From JBGPTK01 sp963797765 (GTDB taxonomy: Bacteria; Acidobacteriota; Terriglobia; Acidiferrales; UBA7541): a DNA stretch of 64,000 nucleotides. Shown here one piece after another: positions 15,088 through 24,433 of the stretch. The notes beneath the pieces are model-generated. The model was not told the origin of the DNA. It searched no databases and saw nothing but the letters and a program-made list of their open reading frames with translations. Where the stretch lies: positions 682,001-746,000 of the forward strand of contig CAWCQU010000002.1 in the NCBI GenBank assembly GCA_963797765.1. The letters are read 5' to 3'. Every line of letters starts with the position of its first letter. Positions within the stretch are counted from its first letter, which is position 1. Both the position numbers and the translations under genes were made by a program.

Positions 15088-17838
15088 TCAGGCCACGGAA
15101 TGTTTTCGCAGCGCCGCCTGATCGAGCGTCTCACGTACCCGGCGGGCCAAGGTCTTCGGGCTGTATGGCTTGAGGAGCACGAGCGCTCCATTCTCTTTCG
15201 CACCATTGAGTGCGGCGTTTTCGGCACTGTACCCAGTGGCGAAAATTACCGGCAAATCTGGCATAATGGAACACATCTTGGCGTAGGCTTCCGGACCGCT
15301 GATGACCGGTAACACCACATCCAGAAGCACCATGGCCAGGCGGTCGCGATGTTTGGCAAATTTCTCCACGGCTTCGGCGCCGTCAACCGCCACCACCAGC
15401 GTGTAGCCCAACTGGCTCAGCGTTTCAACTGCGCTTTCGCGCAGCCCTTCATGGTCTTCCGCTAACAGGATAGTTTCTTTTCCCCCGCGCAGCGGCTCTT
15501 CGATCACTTCGCCCGCAGGCGCCGTGTCCGCAACTTGGCTGGCCGGGAAGTAAACATGAAAAGCAGTGCCATGCCGGACCTCGCTATCAACCTGAATCAC
15601 TCCACCGTGCTGCTTGACGATGCCGTATACGGTGGCTAGGCCGAGACCCGTGCCTTTTCCGATCGGTTTCGTGGTGAAGAACGGTTCAAAGATCCGATCG
15701 AGCGTCTGCGCGTCCATTCCGCTTCCCGTGTCGGAGATGGAAAGCATCGCGTACACACCGGGGCGCGCAAAAGGGTAACGCCGGCAATACTGAGCATCCA
15801 GCGTTTCATTGCGCGTTTCGATCGACAGGCGGCCGCCTTCCGGCATCGCATCGCGGGCGTTCAAGCAAAGATTCATCAACACTTGCTCGATCTGCGTGGG
15901 ATCGCATCGAACCTGCGCCAGATTGGGCGCCTGATTGATCTTGAGTTCGATGTCCTTGCCGATCACTTTTCCCAACAAACTGATCACTTCATTGATTGAT
16001 TGGTTCAGGTCAAGATTGCGCGGCTCCAGAATCTGCCGCCGGGCAAAGGCCAGCAACTGCCGGGTCAGCGCGGCGGCGCGCTCTCCCTGGCTTTGTATCT
16101 TCTGGAAGTGACTGCGCAGCGGGCCTTTCTCGGGAGAATCCTCGATGCCGAGTTCCGCCCATCCCAGCACGGCCCCGATCATATTGTTGAAATCGTGGGC
16201 AATTCCTCCGGCTAGCTGGCCGATGGCTTCGAATTTTTGTGCCTGATGCAACTGCCTCTGCAGCGCCTTGCGTTCGGTGATGTCTTCAACCAGCATCTCC
16301 AACTGCTCGGGGATATTCTTCTGCCCGGCCACCAGGCGGGCGCTGATGCGCACTTGGATTTTCTTGCCGTCCCTGCGCCTCCATTCCGTCTCGGTTTCTC
16401 CATGCCCCAATTTTCGGCATTCTTCGAGCAACGCAGGCCGGTCTCGAACACTCAGAAAGATGTCGAGATCCAGGTTCGCGATCAGCAATTCCGTGGTTGA
16501 TCCGTATCCCAACATGAGCACCAGCGCCGGGTTCACATCCAGGAACTTGCCGGAAACGTTGGTGGTGCCGATGCCGTAAGTGGCATGTTCGAATAAGCCC
16601 CGGTAGCGAGCCGCGCTCTCACGAAGGGCCTCCTGGGCTAATTTGCGGCCGGTAACATCGCGCGTCACGCCCAGCAGTGCGTTCACTTCTCCCCGGTCAT
16701 CTCTCAGCGGAACCGCATGTGTGTCCACCCATCGATGCGCTCCCTGCAAGCCCACCATCTCAAGCTCCGCGCTGACGCACTTGCCCGCGAATACGTCTTC
16801 GCAAAGTTTCTGGTAAACAACGCGATGTTCAGGAACAACCAGGTTTTCGATCCTGGCGTTGCTGAGTTGTTCCAGCGAATCCGCTTCCATCATGGCCAGC
16901 CCGGCCGCATTCATTTCCAGCACCAGGCCTTGCCGGTCCAGCACGCTCACGGATTCGGGTTCTGCTTCAATGATCGCCCGCAGGCGGTTCTCACTGGCCG
17001 CCAATTTTTGTTGAGCCCGGTTGCGCTCGGTCACGTCCTGCACCACCGCCAGCACTCCTCGCCGTCCGGCAAATTCAATGGAATGGCCAATCACTTCGCC
17101 CTCGAACAGACTCCCGTCCTTGCGCATGTAGATCCAACTGCCGGCCATTCTCGTCGATGATCCCTTGTTTCGCTGGAGACATTCCAAGAGACGGGGATTT
17201 TCCGACGCCGGCCGCATATCGGTAATCCGGAGATGCAAGAATTCATCCGCGGAGTAGCCAAAACTTCGTATGGCAGCGGCATTCACCTCCAGAATCTCCA
17301 ATGTCTCTTCGTCAAAAACGCACATGGGCAGAGGAATATTCAAAAAGAGCCGCTGGAAATTGGCTTCGGTGTCCCGCAACGCCTCCACCGCGTTGGCTCG
17401 CTGCTCTCGCAGTACTTTCGCTTCTACCGCCTGCCGCACCGCCAGCGGCAAGCGCATCAACTTATCCTTCAACAGGTAATCTTTGGCCCCCAGCTTGATG
17501 CATTCCACCGCGTTCTCTTCGCCCAAGGAGCCGGTAACCATAATGACGGGAATATCCATGCGAAGATCTTCGAGCATGTACAGTACTTCCGTGCCGCGCC
17601 ACCCGGGCATGTTGTAATCGGTCAGAATTACATCGTAAGTATTGGCGCGTACTTTGGACGCGAACTCCCGCGGCGAATCCACCACGTCCACCTGATATTC
17701 AATCCGCGCCTTGCGAAGCTCCCGCAGGCACAGTTCCACATCATTCTGGTTGTCTTCAATTATCAATAGACGGAGCGGGCTAGCGCGCGGGGCCGCGGGT
17801 TTCACCGGTTCCGTGTACTGTTCGTTTGCTTTGTCCAT
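15088..17838 (-). CDS. hybrid sensor histidine kinase, REC-PAS-PAS-PAS-HisKA-HATPase-REC
   Basis: A 916-residue soluble kinase. It opens with a receiver domain (about 22-140; LLIIEDNQNDVEL, phospho-acceptor in VILTDYNMPG), then three PAS domains (about 155-270, 280-400, 405-525), each ending in a DVTER-like PAC motif. The kinase core follows: H-box AHDFNNMIGAVLGW, N-box LMNLCLNARDAMP, and G-boxes DTGSGM and GKGTGLGLATV. A second receiver closes the protein (LLAEDHEGLRE, MVLLDVVLPV, KPYS). Starting with a receiver suggests it takes phosphate or a signal from the upstream pair. It lies 3 bases after the single-domain response regulator gene. Confidence 0.95.
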   Translation of the reverse strand: MDKANEQYTEPVKPAAPRASPLRLLIIEDNQNDVELCLRELRKARIEYQVDVVDSPREFASKVRANTYDVILTDYNMPGWRGTEVLYMLEDLRMDIPVIMVTGSLGEENAVECIKLGAKDYLLKDKLMRLPLAVRQAVEAKVLREQRANAVEALRDTEANFQRLFLNIPLPMCVFDEETLEILEVNAAAIRSFGYSADEFLHLRITDMRPASENPRLLECLQRNKGSSTRMAGSWIYMRKDGSLFEGEVIGHSIEFAGRRGVLAVVQDVTERNRAQQKLAASENRLRAIIEAEPESVSVLDRQGLVLEMNAAGLAMMEADSLEQLSNARIENLVVPEHRVVYQKLCEDVFAGKCVSAELEMVGLQGAHRWVDTHAVPLRDDRGEVNALLGVTRDVTGRKLAQEALRESAARYRGLFEHATYGIGTTNVSGKFLDVNPALVLMLGYGSTTELLIANLDLDIFLSVRDRPALLEECRKLGHGETETEWRRRDGKKIQVRISARLVAGQKNIPEQLEMLVEDITERKALQRQLHQAQKFEAIGQLAGGIAHDFNNMIGAVLGWAELGIEDSPEKGPLRSHFQKIQSQGERAAALTRQLLAFARRQILEPRNLDLNQSINEVISLLGKVIGKDIELKINQAPNLAQVRCDPTQIEQVLMNLCLNARDAMPEGGRLSIETRNETLDAQYCRRYPFARPGVYAMLSISDTGSGMDAQTLDRIFEPFFTTKPIGKGTGLGLATVYGIVKQHGGVIQVDSEVRHGTAFHVYFPASQVADTAPAGEVIEEPLRGGKETILLAEDHEGLRESAVETLSQLGYTLVVAVDGAEAVEKFAKHRDRLAMVLLDVVLPVISGPEAYAKMCSIMPDLPVIFATGYSAENAALNGAKENGALVLLKPYSPKTLARRVRETLDQAALRKHSVA

Positions 17839-17841
17839 GTC

Positions 17842-18306
17842 TTAGCTCGATGGAACCGCATTTGCAGGAGCGGGGAGATTCACCAGCAACCAGTACATTC
17901 CGAATTGCAACACCACATCGCGAAACTCGTTAAAGTCTAAAGGTTTTTGCACGTAGCTGTTCGCGCCCAGCCCGTAGCTATCGATCAGATCCCGCTCTTC
18001 CTTGGAAGAGGTGAAGATCACGATGGGGATGGTTCTCGTCCGGGGATCGCCACGGACGGCTTCCAGCACCTCCTTGCCGTTCAGCTTGGGCAGATTCAGG
18101 TCCAGCAACACGATGCGCGGCGGCGCATCGAAGCTCCGGTTTTGAAATTTTCCCTGGCAGAACAGGAAGTCCAGGGCTTCCGCTCCGTCACGCACCACAA
18201 AAACTTTGTTCGCCAGATTTTGTTTTTGAAGCGCGTGCAGGGTCAATTCCAGATCGGCGGCGCTGTCTTCCACGATCAGGATATCTATTTCGTTGCTGGG
18301 TGACAT
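17842..18306 (-). CDS. single-domain response regulator (Rcp1/CheY-like)
   Basis: A 154-residue stand-alone receiver: acidic pocket ILIVEDSAADLEL, phospho-acceptor Asp in IVLLDLNLPKLNG, Thr/Ser in IFTSSKEERD, and conserved lysine in YVQKPLDFNEF. The sequence style matches the Rcp1 class that pairs with phytochrome-like or PAS kinases. With no output domain it probably relays phosphate between the membrane kinase upstream, whose gene it overlaps by 22 bases, and the hybrid kinase downstream. Confidence 0.95.
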   Translation of the reverse strand: MSPSNEIDILIVEDSAADLELTLHALQKQNLANKVFVVRDGAEALDFLFCQGKFQNRSFDAPPRIVLLDLNLPKLNGKEVLEAVRGDPRTRTIPIVIFTSSKEERDLIDSYGLGANSYVQKPLDFNEFRDVVLQFGMYWLLVNLPAPANAVPSS

Positions 18307-20261
18307 TGCTGTCCTCCGTTCTCAACCGGACTGGCGGCTGGTGACACGCTCTTCTTTTGAAGCGTGAAATGGAAAGCGGCGCCGCGATCGAGTTCGCCTT
18401 CGGCCCAGATGCGTCCACCGTGCTTGTGAATAATGCGTTGCACGGTGGCCAGACCAATGCCGGTTCCTTCGAATTCTTCCTGGGTGTGCAGGCGCTGAAA
18501 TACGCCGAACAATTTATTTGTATACCTGGGATCGAAACCCACTCCGTTGTCACGCACGAAAATGGATTCTTCGCCGGAAGTGATCTCCGTGCCCACCTCG
18601 ATCACCGCCGGACTTCGGGACCGGGTAAATTTCAGGGCGTTCAATAGCAGATTGACGAGCGCCAGTTTTATCAAGCCCGCGTCACATTTGACGCAGGGCA
18701 AGGTTCCGATCCGCCATTCGATCTCCCGCTTTTTAGTATCCTCTTGAAGACTATTTCGAACGTCGTTCAGCAAATCCTGTAAATTTGTGTTCTCCAACAC
18801 CAGTCCCTGGCGGCCCACCCGCGAAAGGTGCAGCAAATCGTCCACCAGGCGGCCCATCATCTGCGCCCCGCCTGAAATGCGCCGTAGGTAGCCCTGCACC
18901 TCCGGGGAAAGTTGCGGCGCGTATTCTTCCAGCAAGATCAGGGAGAATCCATTCACGTGCCGCAAAGGGGCGCGCAAGTCGTGTGAAACGGAATAACAAA
19001 AAGCCTCGAGCTCGCGGTTCACCTCGGCGAGTTGCGACATCCTTTCCAGCAGTTGCAGGTTCAGCACCTTCACTTCCTCCACCGCCAGCCGATGCTCGGT
19101 AACATCGCGGATGGCGCTGGAAAAAAGTGTCTCTCCTCCCGTTTCCAACGGGCTTAGACTGATTTCTACTGGAAACTCACTGCCGTCTTGGCGCAACCCG
19201 TGCAAATCCAAACCCGATCCCATCGAGCGCGCTTTGGGAGAATCAGAGTATCCCGCCCGGTGGACGCCATGATTTCCGCGATAGCGCTCGGGCATCAGCA
19301 TTTCCACCTTTTGTCCCAGAAGGTCCTTCCGGTCGTAGCCGAAGAGCGTTTCCGCGCGCGCATTCGTCAGCACGATCCGGCCTTCGCCGTTCACGATCAC
19401 CATCGCATCTGGCGCTGACTCCAAGAGATCCCGGAATCTCGTCTCGGCTCTCCGGGCTTTGGTAAGGTCTTTGTTCGTGATGAAAATCACCGAACGTTCC
19501 TTATTCTTAGCTTCCCGGAGCATCCACCGGCTGGCGACCGTAAGCCTGCTGCCATCTCGCCGGCGATGATCCAACTCGCCTTCCCAATGGCCCTTCGTCT
19601 TGAGTTCCGCTTCAAGTTCTGGAAAAGGAATGGGGAATCGTGTGTCGAGCAGCACTTGGATGGTCTTTCCCAAGGCTTCCTGTTTTGTCCAACCGTAGAT
19701 CTCTTCCGCTCCCCGGTTCCAATACAGGATCGCTCCGGGAAAGTCGCGCACCAGAATAGCGTCGTGCGATAAGTCCATCAGTTCAGCTTGATCGCGGTAG
19801 CGGGCTTCATTCTCACGCAACGCTGTTTCGGTAATTCGTCGTTCGCGAATTTCGTTTTCGAACGCTGCATTGGCCTGGACCAGTGCTTCCGTGCCCGGCA
19901 AAGCCAGGGCCTTTGGAACCAACTGGAACAAAAGCACCGCCGTTGCAACGGAAGCCGCCGCCGTAATCGCCTTCACCACGCCCGAAAGCCAGTATTGCGC
20001 GTGCCATAAATTCCAAATTTCCATCGCATGCGTGGCTCCGCAAGCAACGATGAAAATCCCGAAGCACACAAACATCCAATGGAACGGCAGATCGCGCCGC
20101 TTTCTGACAAATTGGACTAAGGCCAGCGGGATCGCAAAATAGGCCAGTACAATTAGAGAATCGGCAATTATGTGCAGCCACATGAGTCCGGAATTCCACA
20201 GGTAGCAATACCCGTGGGGCATGTAATCGCCGGATGAAAATAGGTGCCGAAGAAAATCCAT
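18285..20261 (-). CDS. membrane sensor histidine kinase with ethylene-receptor (ETR1-like) N-terminal domain
   Basis: Residues 20-125 form three membrane helices closely resembling the ethylene-binding domain of plant ETR1 and cyanobacterial Etr1: LHIIADSLIVLAYFAIPL, FHWMFVCFGIFIVACGATH, then VKAITAAASVATAVLLF. The residues known in ETR1 to hold copper and ethylene (Asp25, Tyr32, Cys65, His69) are matched at a constant offset of nine by Asp34, Tyr41, Cys74 and His78. Two PAS domains (about 155-275 and 285-400) lead to a kinase core with H-box VSHDLRAPLRHVNG and G-boxes DNGVGFD and GTGIGLATV. It is first in a three-gene signalling operon. Ligand identity is inferred; small-molecule or copper sensing other than ethylene is possible. 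Confidence 0.93.
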   Translation of the reverse strand: MDFLRHLFSSGDYMPHGYCYLWNSGLMWLHIIADSLIVLAYFAIPLALVQFVRKRRDLPFHWMFVCFGIFIVACGATHAMEIWNLWHAQYWLSGVVKAITAAASVATAVLLFQLVPKALALPGTEALVQANAAFENEIRERRITETALRENEARYRDQAELMDLSHDAILVRDFPGAILYWNRGAEEIYGWTKQEALGKTIQVLLDTRFPIPFPELEAELKTKGHWEGELDHRRRDGSRLTVASRWMLREAKNKERSVIFITNKDLTKARRAETRFRDLLESAPDAMVIVNGEGRIVLTNARAETLFGYDRKDLLGQKVEMLMPERYRGNHGVHRAGYSDSPKARSMGSGLDLHGLRQDGSEFPVEISLSPLETGGETLFSSAIRDVTEHRLAVEEVKVLNLQLLERMSQLAEVNRELEAFCYSVSHDLRAPLRHVNGFSLILLEEYAPQLSPEVQGYLRRISGGAQMMGRLVDDLLHLSRVGRQGLVLENTNLQDLLNDVRNSLQEDTKKREIEWRIGTLPCVKCDAGLIKLALVNLLLNALKFTRSRSPAVIEVGTEITSGEESIFVRDNGVGFDPRYTNKLFGVFQRLHTQEEFEGTGIGLATVQRIIHKHGGRIWAEGELDRGAAFHFTLQKKSVSPAASPVENGGQQCHPATK

Positions 20262-20492
20262 CGCGGATCTCCGCAGACAGGTCTGCCGATATGTTCGAAC
20301 GGCGCTAACGATAGAAGCGAAAATGAAACCGGCTGTCGTTCGCAGTTACGGACGAAGGGAAAGGGAAATTAGAAACCTGAATTTATTTGAAAGGGGAATT
20401 CCAGTTTAGGTTAATGCGGAACAAAGTCAAGAACCGAAACGAGCAAAACAGATTTAAGTGGAAAAAAAATTAGACTGCCGTTCCGAATTGCA

Positions 20493-21143
20493 TCAGCGAG
20501 CCGCTTGTTGCGCCGGATGGCTCGCTAAATACTTGCCTAAGTCTCCGGTCAGTTGCTGAACTCCTTGCTGAAGATCGCGATTCAAGGCTTCCACAACGGC
20601 GCCGACATTCACGTCAGCTTTTTTGTTTTTCTTTGTTTCAATTGCGGTCACCGGTTCATCGTGCGAATACGATTGGGTCCAAACCGTTGTGCCGGTTTTC
20701 ATGCTGAACAGTTCCAGGTCGAAACTGACTCTCGCTACGATGTTGGGATGATCCACTTCCTGCAGAGCCAGGAGCCGCCCGCGCAAAATGTAATCGCCCC
20801 GCGCGCTGCTGCCCAGCCGGTCGACCGATCGGTATTGACCGGAAGCGCGCAAAGTCTGCACAAGCATTCCCTGCACCATGTCCGCAGGCGGTTCCGCCCA
20901 GCGGTGATACTCATACATGCCCATTTCGAGTGGGCTGGTTTCGTAGATGAGGCGGTCATCATGAAAGATCCGCGACGAAGAAATTCGGCCCACCAGCAAT
21001 GAAATCGGCAAGGGATCGGGAGATGTGGCCGCCGGCGCGGGAGCATCCAATTGATAATACTTCGACGGCCGCGCGGCGCCGCAGCCGGACTGGGTGATCA
21101 CCGGCAGCGTTAAGACCACGGCGATGAGCAGTATTCTTCGCAT
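20493..21143 (-). CDS. PqiC/ABC-type transport auxiliary lipoprotein
   Basis: A 216-residue lipoprotein: hydrophobic signal and lipobox ITQSGCG, so Cys21 is the likely lipidated residue. The body resembles the ABC_trans_aux/PqiC family (KYYQLDAPAPAA at the start; VGRISSSRIFHDDRLIYETSP; then MVQGMLVQTLRASGQYRSV). Members work with MCE proteins at the outer-membrane face of lipid-trafficking systems. It is the last gene of the Mla-type operon, 18 bases after the MlaD-like gene, so it probably acts as the outer-membrane partner. Confidence 0.85.
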   Translation of the reverse strand: MRRILLIAVVLTLPVITQSGCGAARPSKYYQLDAPAPAATSPDPLPISLLVGRISSSRIFHDDRLIYETSPLEMGMYEYHRWAEPPADMVQGMLVQTLRASGQYRSVDRLGSSARGDYILRGRLLALQEVDHPNIVARVSFDLELFSMKTGTTVWTQSYSHDEPVTAIETKKNKKADVNVGAVVEALNRDLQQGVQQLTGDLGKYLASHPAQQAAR

Positions 21144-21161
21144 TAAAAGACTTCGCCCCCT

Positions 21162-22133
21162 TTATGGCTGCGGCTGTCCCGGTTGCCGCGGCGGCGGACT
21201 GGACGAACGGATCAAGGTGTACGGCCGCGTCTTGATTGTATTCGTGAACTGTTTCAAGTTTTCGCTGATCGAGCGCATGTTGTCGAGCAGATCGTCGATG
21301 TTATCGGCGTTGACGTTCATGGTGCGGTCGAGTTGCGCGGTCAAGGAATCCGCCGACGCCAATGCCTCGCGCAATTCGATCATGGATTGCCGAAGGTCCG
21401 GCCGGTTTTCAGTGATCATGCCGTCCACATGCGACATGGCTTCCTGGGCCTGCGCGATTGTTTTCTTGAAATCGTCCATCAACGGACCGATTTTCGCGCT
21501 GGCTGCATCCATATTCGTCAGCGTGGACTTGATCTTGGGGCGGTCTTCCTCCAGCATGCCGCGAACGTGGCTGAGGCTGGCAGAGATGTTTTCGCGGTTC
21601 CGTTCTCCCAAAAGATCATTCACCCTCGCGAGCGTCTCTTTCATCTCCACAACGCGCCCGTTCATGTTTCCGATCAGAGTTTGTAGCTGCGGCGCCAGAT
21701 TATTCAGATTCGCGGTGAGTTGATCGAACCCGACGTAGTCCATCGCCTTCAAGGTGCTGCCGGATGGAGCCAGCGGCGCCTGCAAAGTTCCGGGAAGAAT
21801 ACCCAGGAAGTTTTCGCCCAGCGCGCTGAAGGTGGAAATCTTCACCACGCTGTCGGTTTTTACCGGAGTGCCCTCGCTCACATGGAAGGAAATTTCCATG
21901 CGCGTGGGGTTTTGCGGATCGCTTCGCACGCGATCGACGCGGCCGACTTCCGGCCCGCCCGCGTAGCGCACCGCGGCGCCGGGTTCCACGCCGCCCGCAT
22001 ACGTAAAATACGCCTTATATTGCAGGCCGCTATGACTGAAGGCGCCGGTGAGGGCGATAATCGTTCCCAGCAGCAAAACTGCCACAATTATGACAAATAA
22101 ACCAACGGTTGCCTGTTCACGTTTTGGATCCAT
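21162..22133 (-). CDS. mlaD: MlaD-family MCE-domain protein
   Basis: Anchored by one N-terminal helix (residues 8-30, ATVGLFVIIVAVLLLGTIIAL) and carrying one MCE domain (about 35-120: YKAYFTYAGGVEPGAAVRYAGG, GRVDRV, SFHVSEGTPVKTDSVVKIS). A long coiled coil follows (about 150-290). MCE proteins form hexameric lipid channels between the inner-membrane ABC complex and the outer membrane; the long helix may extend the tunnel as in longer MCE proteins. A Pro-rich tail ends the protein. It lies 122 bases after mlaF on the same strand. Confidence 0.93.
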   Translation of the reverse strand: MDPKREQATVGLFVIIVAVLLLGTIIALTGAFSHSGLQYKAYFTYAGGVEPGAAVRYAGGPEVGRVDRVRSDPQNPTRMEISFHVSEGTPVKTDSVVKISTFSALGENFLGILPGTLQAPLAPSGSTLKAMDYVGFDQLTANLNNLAPQLQTLIGNMNGRVVEMKETLARVNDLLGERNRENISASLSHVRGMLEEDRPKIKSTLTNMDAASAKIGPLMDDFKKTIAQAQEAMSHVDGMITENRPDLRQSMIELREALASADSLTAQLDRTMNVNADNIDDLLDNMRSISENLKQFTNTIKTRPYTLIRSSSPPPRQPGQPQP

Positions 22134-22255
22134 CGCTCACTCCTGGCGCTGGACGCAACGCCACGTAGCAGAAATTTTCAATAAATTGCGTGGAGTATAG
22201 CACTTTCCCCACGGCCTGCAATCCCTGCAAAACCCGGTGCTTCCAGACCGCCGCT

Positions 22256-23083
22256 TCAACGCTCGCGGCGGCGCCGCAAGTGTGGCTCGGTGAGCATCTG
22301 AAGATAATCCAGCTCCTCGGACACTTCTGGCTCCGGCACTCGATCCAGAAATTGCCGGACCCGCGCATGGACGCTGGCTTTCAGTTCCGCGGGAGTTCCA
22401 TTCGCGACAATATTTCCTTTATCGATCAAAATCATGCGGTCGGCAATCAGGAAAGCGCTGGACAGCTCGTGCGTTACCACGATGATCGTCATCCGGAACG
22501 CTTTCTTCAGCCGCAGGATCAGTTGGTCGATGCCGGCGGCGATGATCGGATCGAGGCCCGCCGAAGGCTCGTCGAAAAATAAAATCTGCGGGTCCATGGC
22601 CATGGCGCGCGCCACAGCTGCCCTCTTCAACATGCCTCCGCTCAATTGCGAGGGCAGGTAATCTTCAAACCCGGCCAGGCCCACCTGTTCCAATTTGAGG
22701 CGCACCATGATTTCGATGGTGGAATCTTCCAGCGGCGTGTGTTCGCGGAGCGGCAACGCAACATTCTCGCCCACCGTCAACGCTCCAAACAGCGCGCCGC
22801 CTTGAAACGAGATTCCCATTTGTTTCCGAAGGTCCATCCATTCGGAATCCGTAATTGTGCTCAGTTTTTTTCCGCAGACGATCACTTCGCCGCCGCTGGG
22901 CTTTTCCAGGCCCACCAGGGTTCGCAGCAAAGTGCTTTTTCCGGAACCCGACCCGCCCAGAATTACCAGCGTTTCCGCCGCTTGCACCTCGAAACTAATA
23001 CCGTGGAGAATTTCGCGTTCGCCATAACTGACGCGAAGATCCCGGACGGAAATCCTCGTCGAGTTGTCGTCGACTTGGGTCAT
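22256..23083 (-). CDS. mlaF: MlaF-family ABC transporter ATP-binding protein
   Basis: ATPase that powers lipid movement through the MlaE/MlaD complex. Walker A GGSGSGKST, Q-loop region QMGISFQGGALFGALTV, signature LSGGMLKRAAVARAM, Walker B ILFFDEPSAGLDP and the H-loop VVTHELSSAF are all intact. LSGGM rather than LSGGQ and the QGGALF segment are typical of MlaF. A C-terminal extension of about 40 residues ends in Arg-rich LRRRRER. Only 5 bases separate it from mlaE. Confidence 0.95.
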   Translation of the reverse strand: MTQVDDNSTRISVRDLRVSYGEREILHGISFEVQAAETLVILGGSGSGKSTLLRTLVGLEKPSGGEVIVCGKKLSTITDSEWMDLRKQMGISFQGGALFGALTVGENVALPLREHTPLEDSTIEIMVRLKLEQVGLAGFEDYLPSQLSGGMLKRAAVARAMAMDPQILFFDEPSAGLDPIIAAGIDQLILRLKKAFRMTIIVVTHELSSAFLIADRMILIDKGNIVANGTPAELKASVHARVRQFLDRVPEPEVSEELDYLQMLTEPHLRRRRER

Positions 23084-23088
23084 CGCTT

Positions 23089-23886
23089 TTATTTGGTGGC
23101 CGTGAAATAGAAAAGCGCCGTGAACACCAAGTCCACCATGATTACCAGGAAAATCGAATTCACCACCGCGGTCGTGGTCGACCGCCCTACTTCCTCGGAA
23201 CCGGCTCCGGTGGAAAACCCTTCATGGCAGCCCACCGCCGTGATCACCAGGCCGAACATGACGCTCTTGATCAAGCCGGTGACGATATCGCGCATGATCA
23301 GCGCATTGAGTGTCGCTTGAATATAGGTGGCATACGTAAATCCGGCATAAGCTACTCCAAACATGCTGCCGCCGAGCACTCCCATAAAATCAGCCCATGT
23401 GGTCAGGCACGGCATCATCAACAGCATGGCCAGAAATTTCGGAGTCACCAAGAATTGGATGGGATCGAGCGCCATCGTTTCGATTGCGTCAATTTCTTCG
23501 TTCACCTTCATCGTGCCGATTTCAGCGGCGAATGCGGAACCGGAACGGCCGATCACTACAATCGCCGTCATCAGCGGACCCAGTTCGCGAGTGATCGAGA
23601 CTGCCACCGCGCTGGCAACGAATTGCAACGCGCCAAATTTCCTCAATTCATAGGCGCTCTGTAAGGCCAGGATGGTGCCTACGAAGAAAGTAATCAGGGA
23701 GACGATAGGGAGGGCTTCGATGCCTACGGAAACTGCCTGATGCACGGCGCGGCTAACCCGCATGCGCTGGCCGCGAAACGGTGCGATGAAAGCCGAATTT
23801 GCCGCGCGTCCGGTGAGCCGCGCGAGATTCCCGATGTAAGCCAAGCTCCCCAGGGTCGCTCGGCCAACTGCTTCAGTGACCGCCAT
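23089..23886 (-). CDS. mlaE: MlaE-family ABC transporter permease
   Basis: A 265-residue integral membrane protein with about five to six helices, the inner-membrane permease of the Mla lipid system. The family core is clear: IVSLITFFVGTILALQSAYELR, then SITRELGPLMTAIVVIGRSGSAFAAEIGTMKVNEEIDAIE (the conserved cytoplasmic loop), and a final stretch VGRSTTTAVVNSIFLVIMVDL. An N-terminal segment of about 50 residues precedes the first helix. It heads the mlaE-mlaF-mlaD-pqiC-like run; the STAS gene just upstream may be the MlaB partner. Confidence 0.95.
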   Translation of the reverse strand: MAVTEAVGRATLGSLAYIGNLARLTGRAANSAFIAPFRGQRMRVSRAVHQAVSVGIEALPIVSLITFFVGTILALQSAYELRKFGALQFVASAVAVSITRELGPLMTAIVVIGRSGSAFAAEIGTMKVNEEIDAIETMALDPIQFLVTPKFLAMLLMMPCLTTWADFMGVLGGSMFGVAYAGFTYATYIQATLNALIMRDIVTGLIKSVMFGLVITAVGCHEGFSTGAGSEEVGRSTTTAVVNSIFLVIMVDLVFTALFYFTATK

Positions 23887-23948
23887 AGTCTGTAAGTTAC
23901 CGGCGCTTATGCTCCGCCGGAAGAGAACGAAATTCCAGACTCACGCCG

Positions 23949-24287
23949 CTACTTCACGTCGTCCAATGCTGCTTGTTCGGTATCGTAAACCTCAAAAATC
24001 TTGATCAGCCGAGTCAATTCCAGCACTTCTTTCGCCGCCGGGCTCAGGCCGAATAGCGAGAACCTGCTTTTCAGATCGCGCGATATCTTAAGTCCCTCTA
24101 CCAGTGATGCCACGCCCGCGCTGTCGATATAGCGCACACCCTTCAGGTTCAGGATCACCCACGGAGCGCGCTTCTCTCGCAGAAAGCTGATCAGGACGCG
24201 GCGAACTTCCGGTGAATTATAAAGAGTAATGTCGCCAGTCACGTCCACGATCGTGGAGTCGCCCACTACGCGAGTTGCGATTTCCAT
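23949..24287 (-). CDS. STAS-domain protein (possible MlaB-like partner)
   Basis: A 112-residue STAS domain: VVGDSTIVDVTGDITLYNSPE, VILNLKGVRYIDSAGVASLVEGL, then LFGLSPAAKEVLELTRLIKIFEVYD. The ATG at 24287 has GGGAGG upstream; the open frame extends far above it without family similarity. The gene lies 62 bases upstream of mlaE on the same strand. MlaB is a STAS protein that binds MlaF, so this position suggests that role. However, the Asp-Ser of IDSAG also fits an anti-anti-sigma factor, and I cannot decide between them. Confidence 0.85.
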   Translation of the reverse strand: MEIATRVVGDSTIVDVTGDITLYNSPEVRRVLISFLREKRAPWVILNLKGVRYIDSAGVASLVEGLKISRDLKSRFSLFGLSPAAKEVLELTRLIKIFEVYDTEQAALDDVK

Positions 24288-24433
24288 GCTTCCATGCCTC
24301 CCGGGGCCAGTGCTGTGTTGTGCCAGAGAATAGCGCGAGTTGCAACAGAATAGAATAGAGGGCAATGCGAAAGTCACGAGGAAGCCACGGCAGGCCTGGC
24401 GGGCCCGCGGGCGCTGTTCCACTTTAGGGATGG

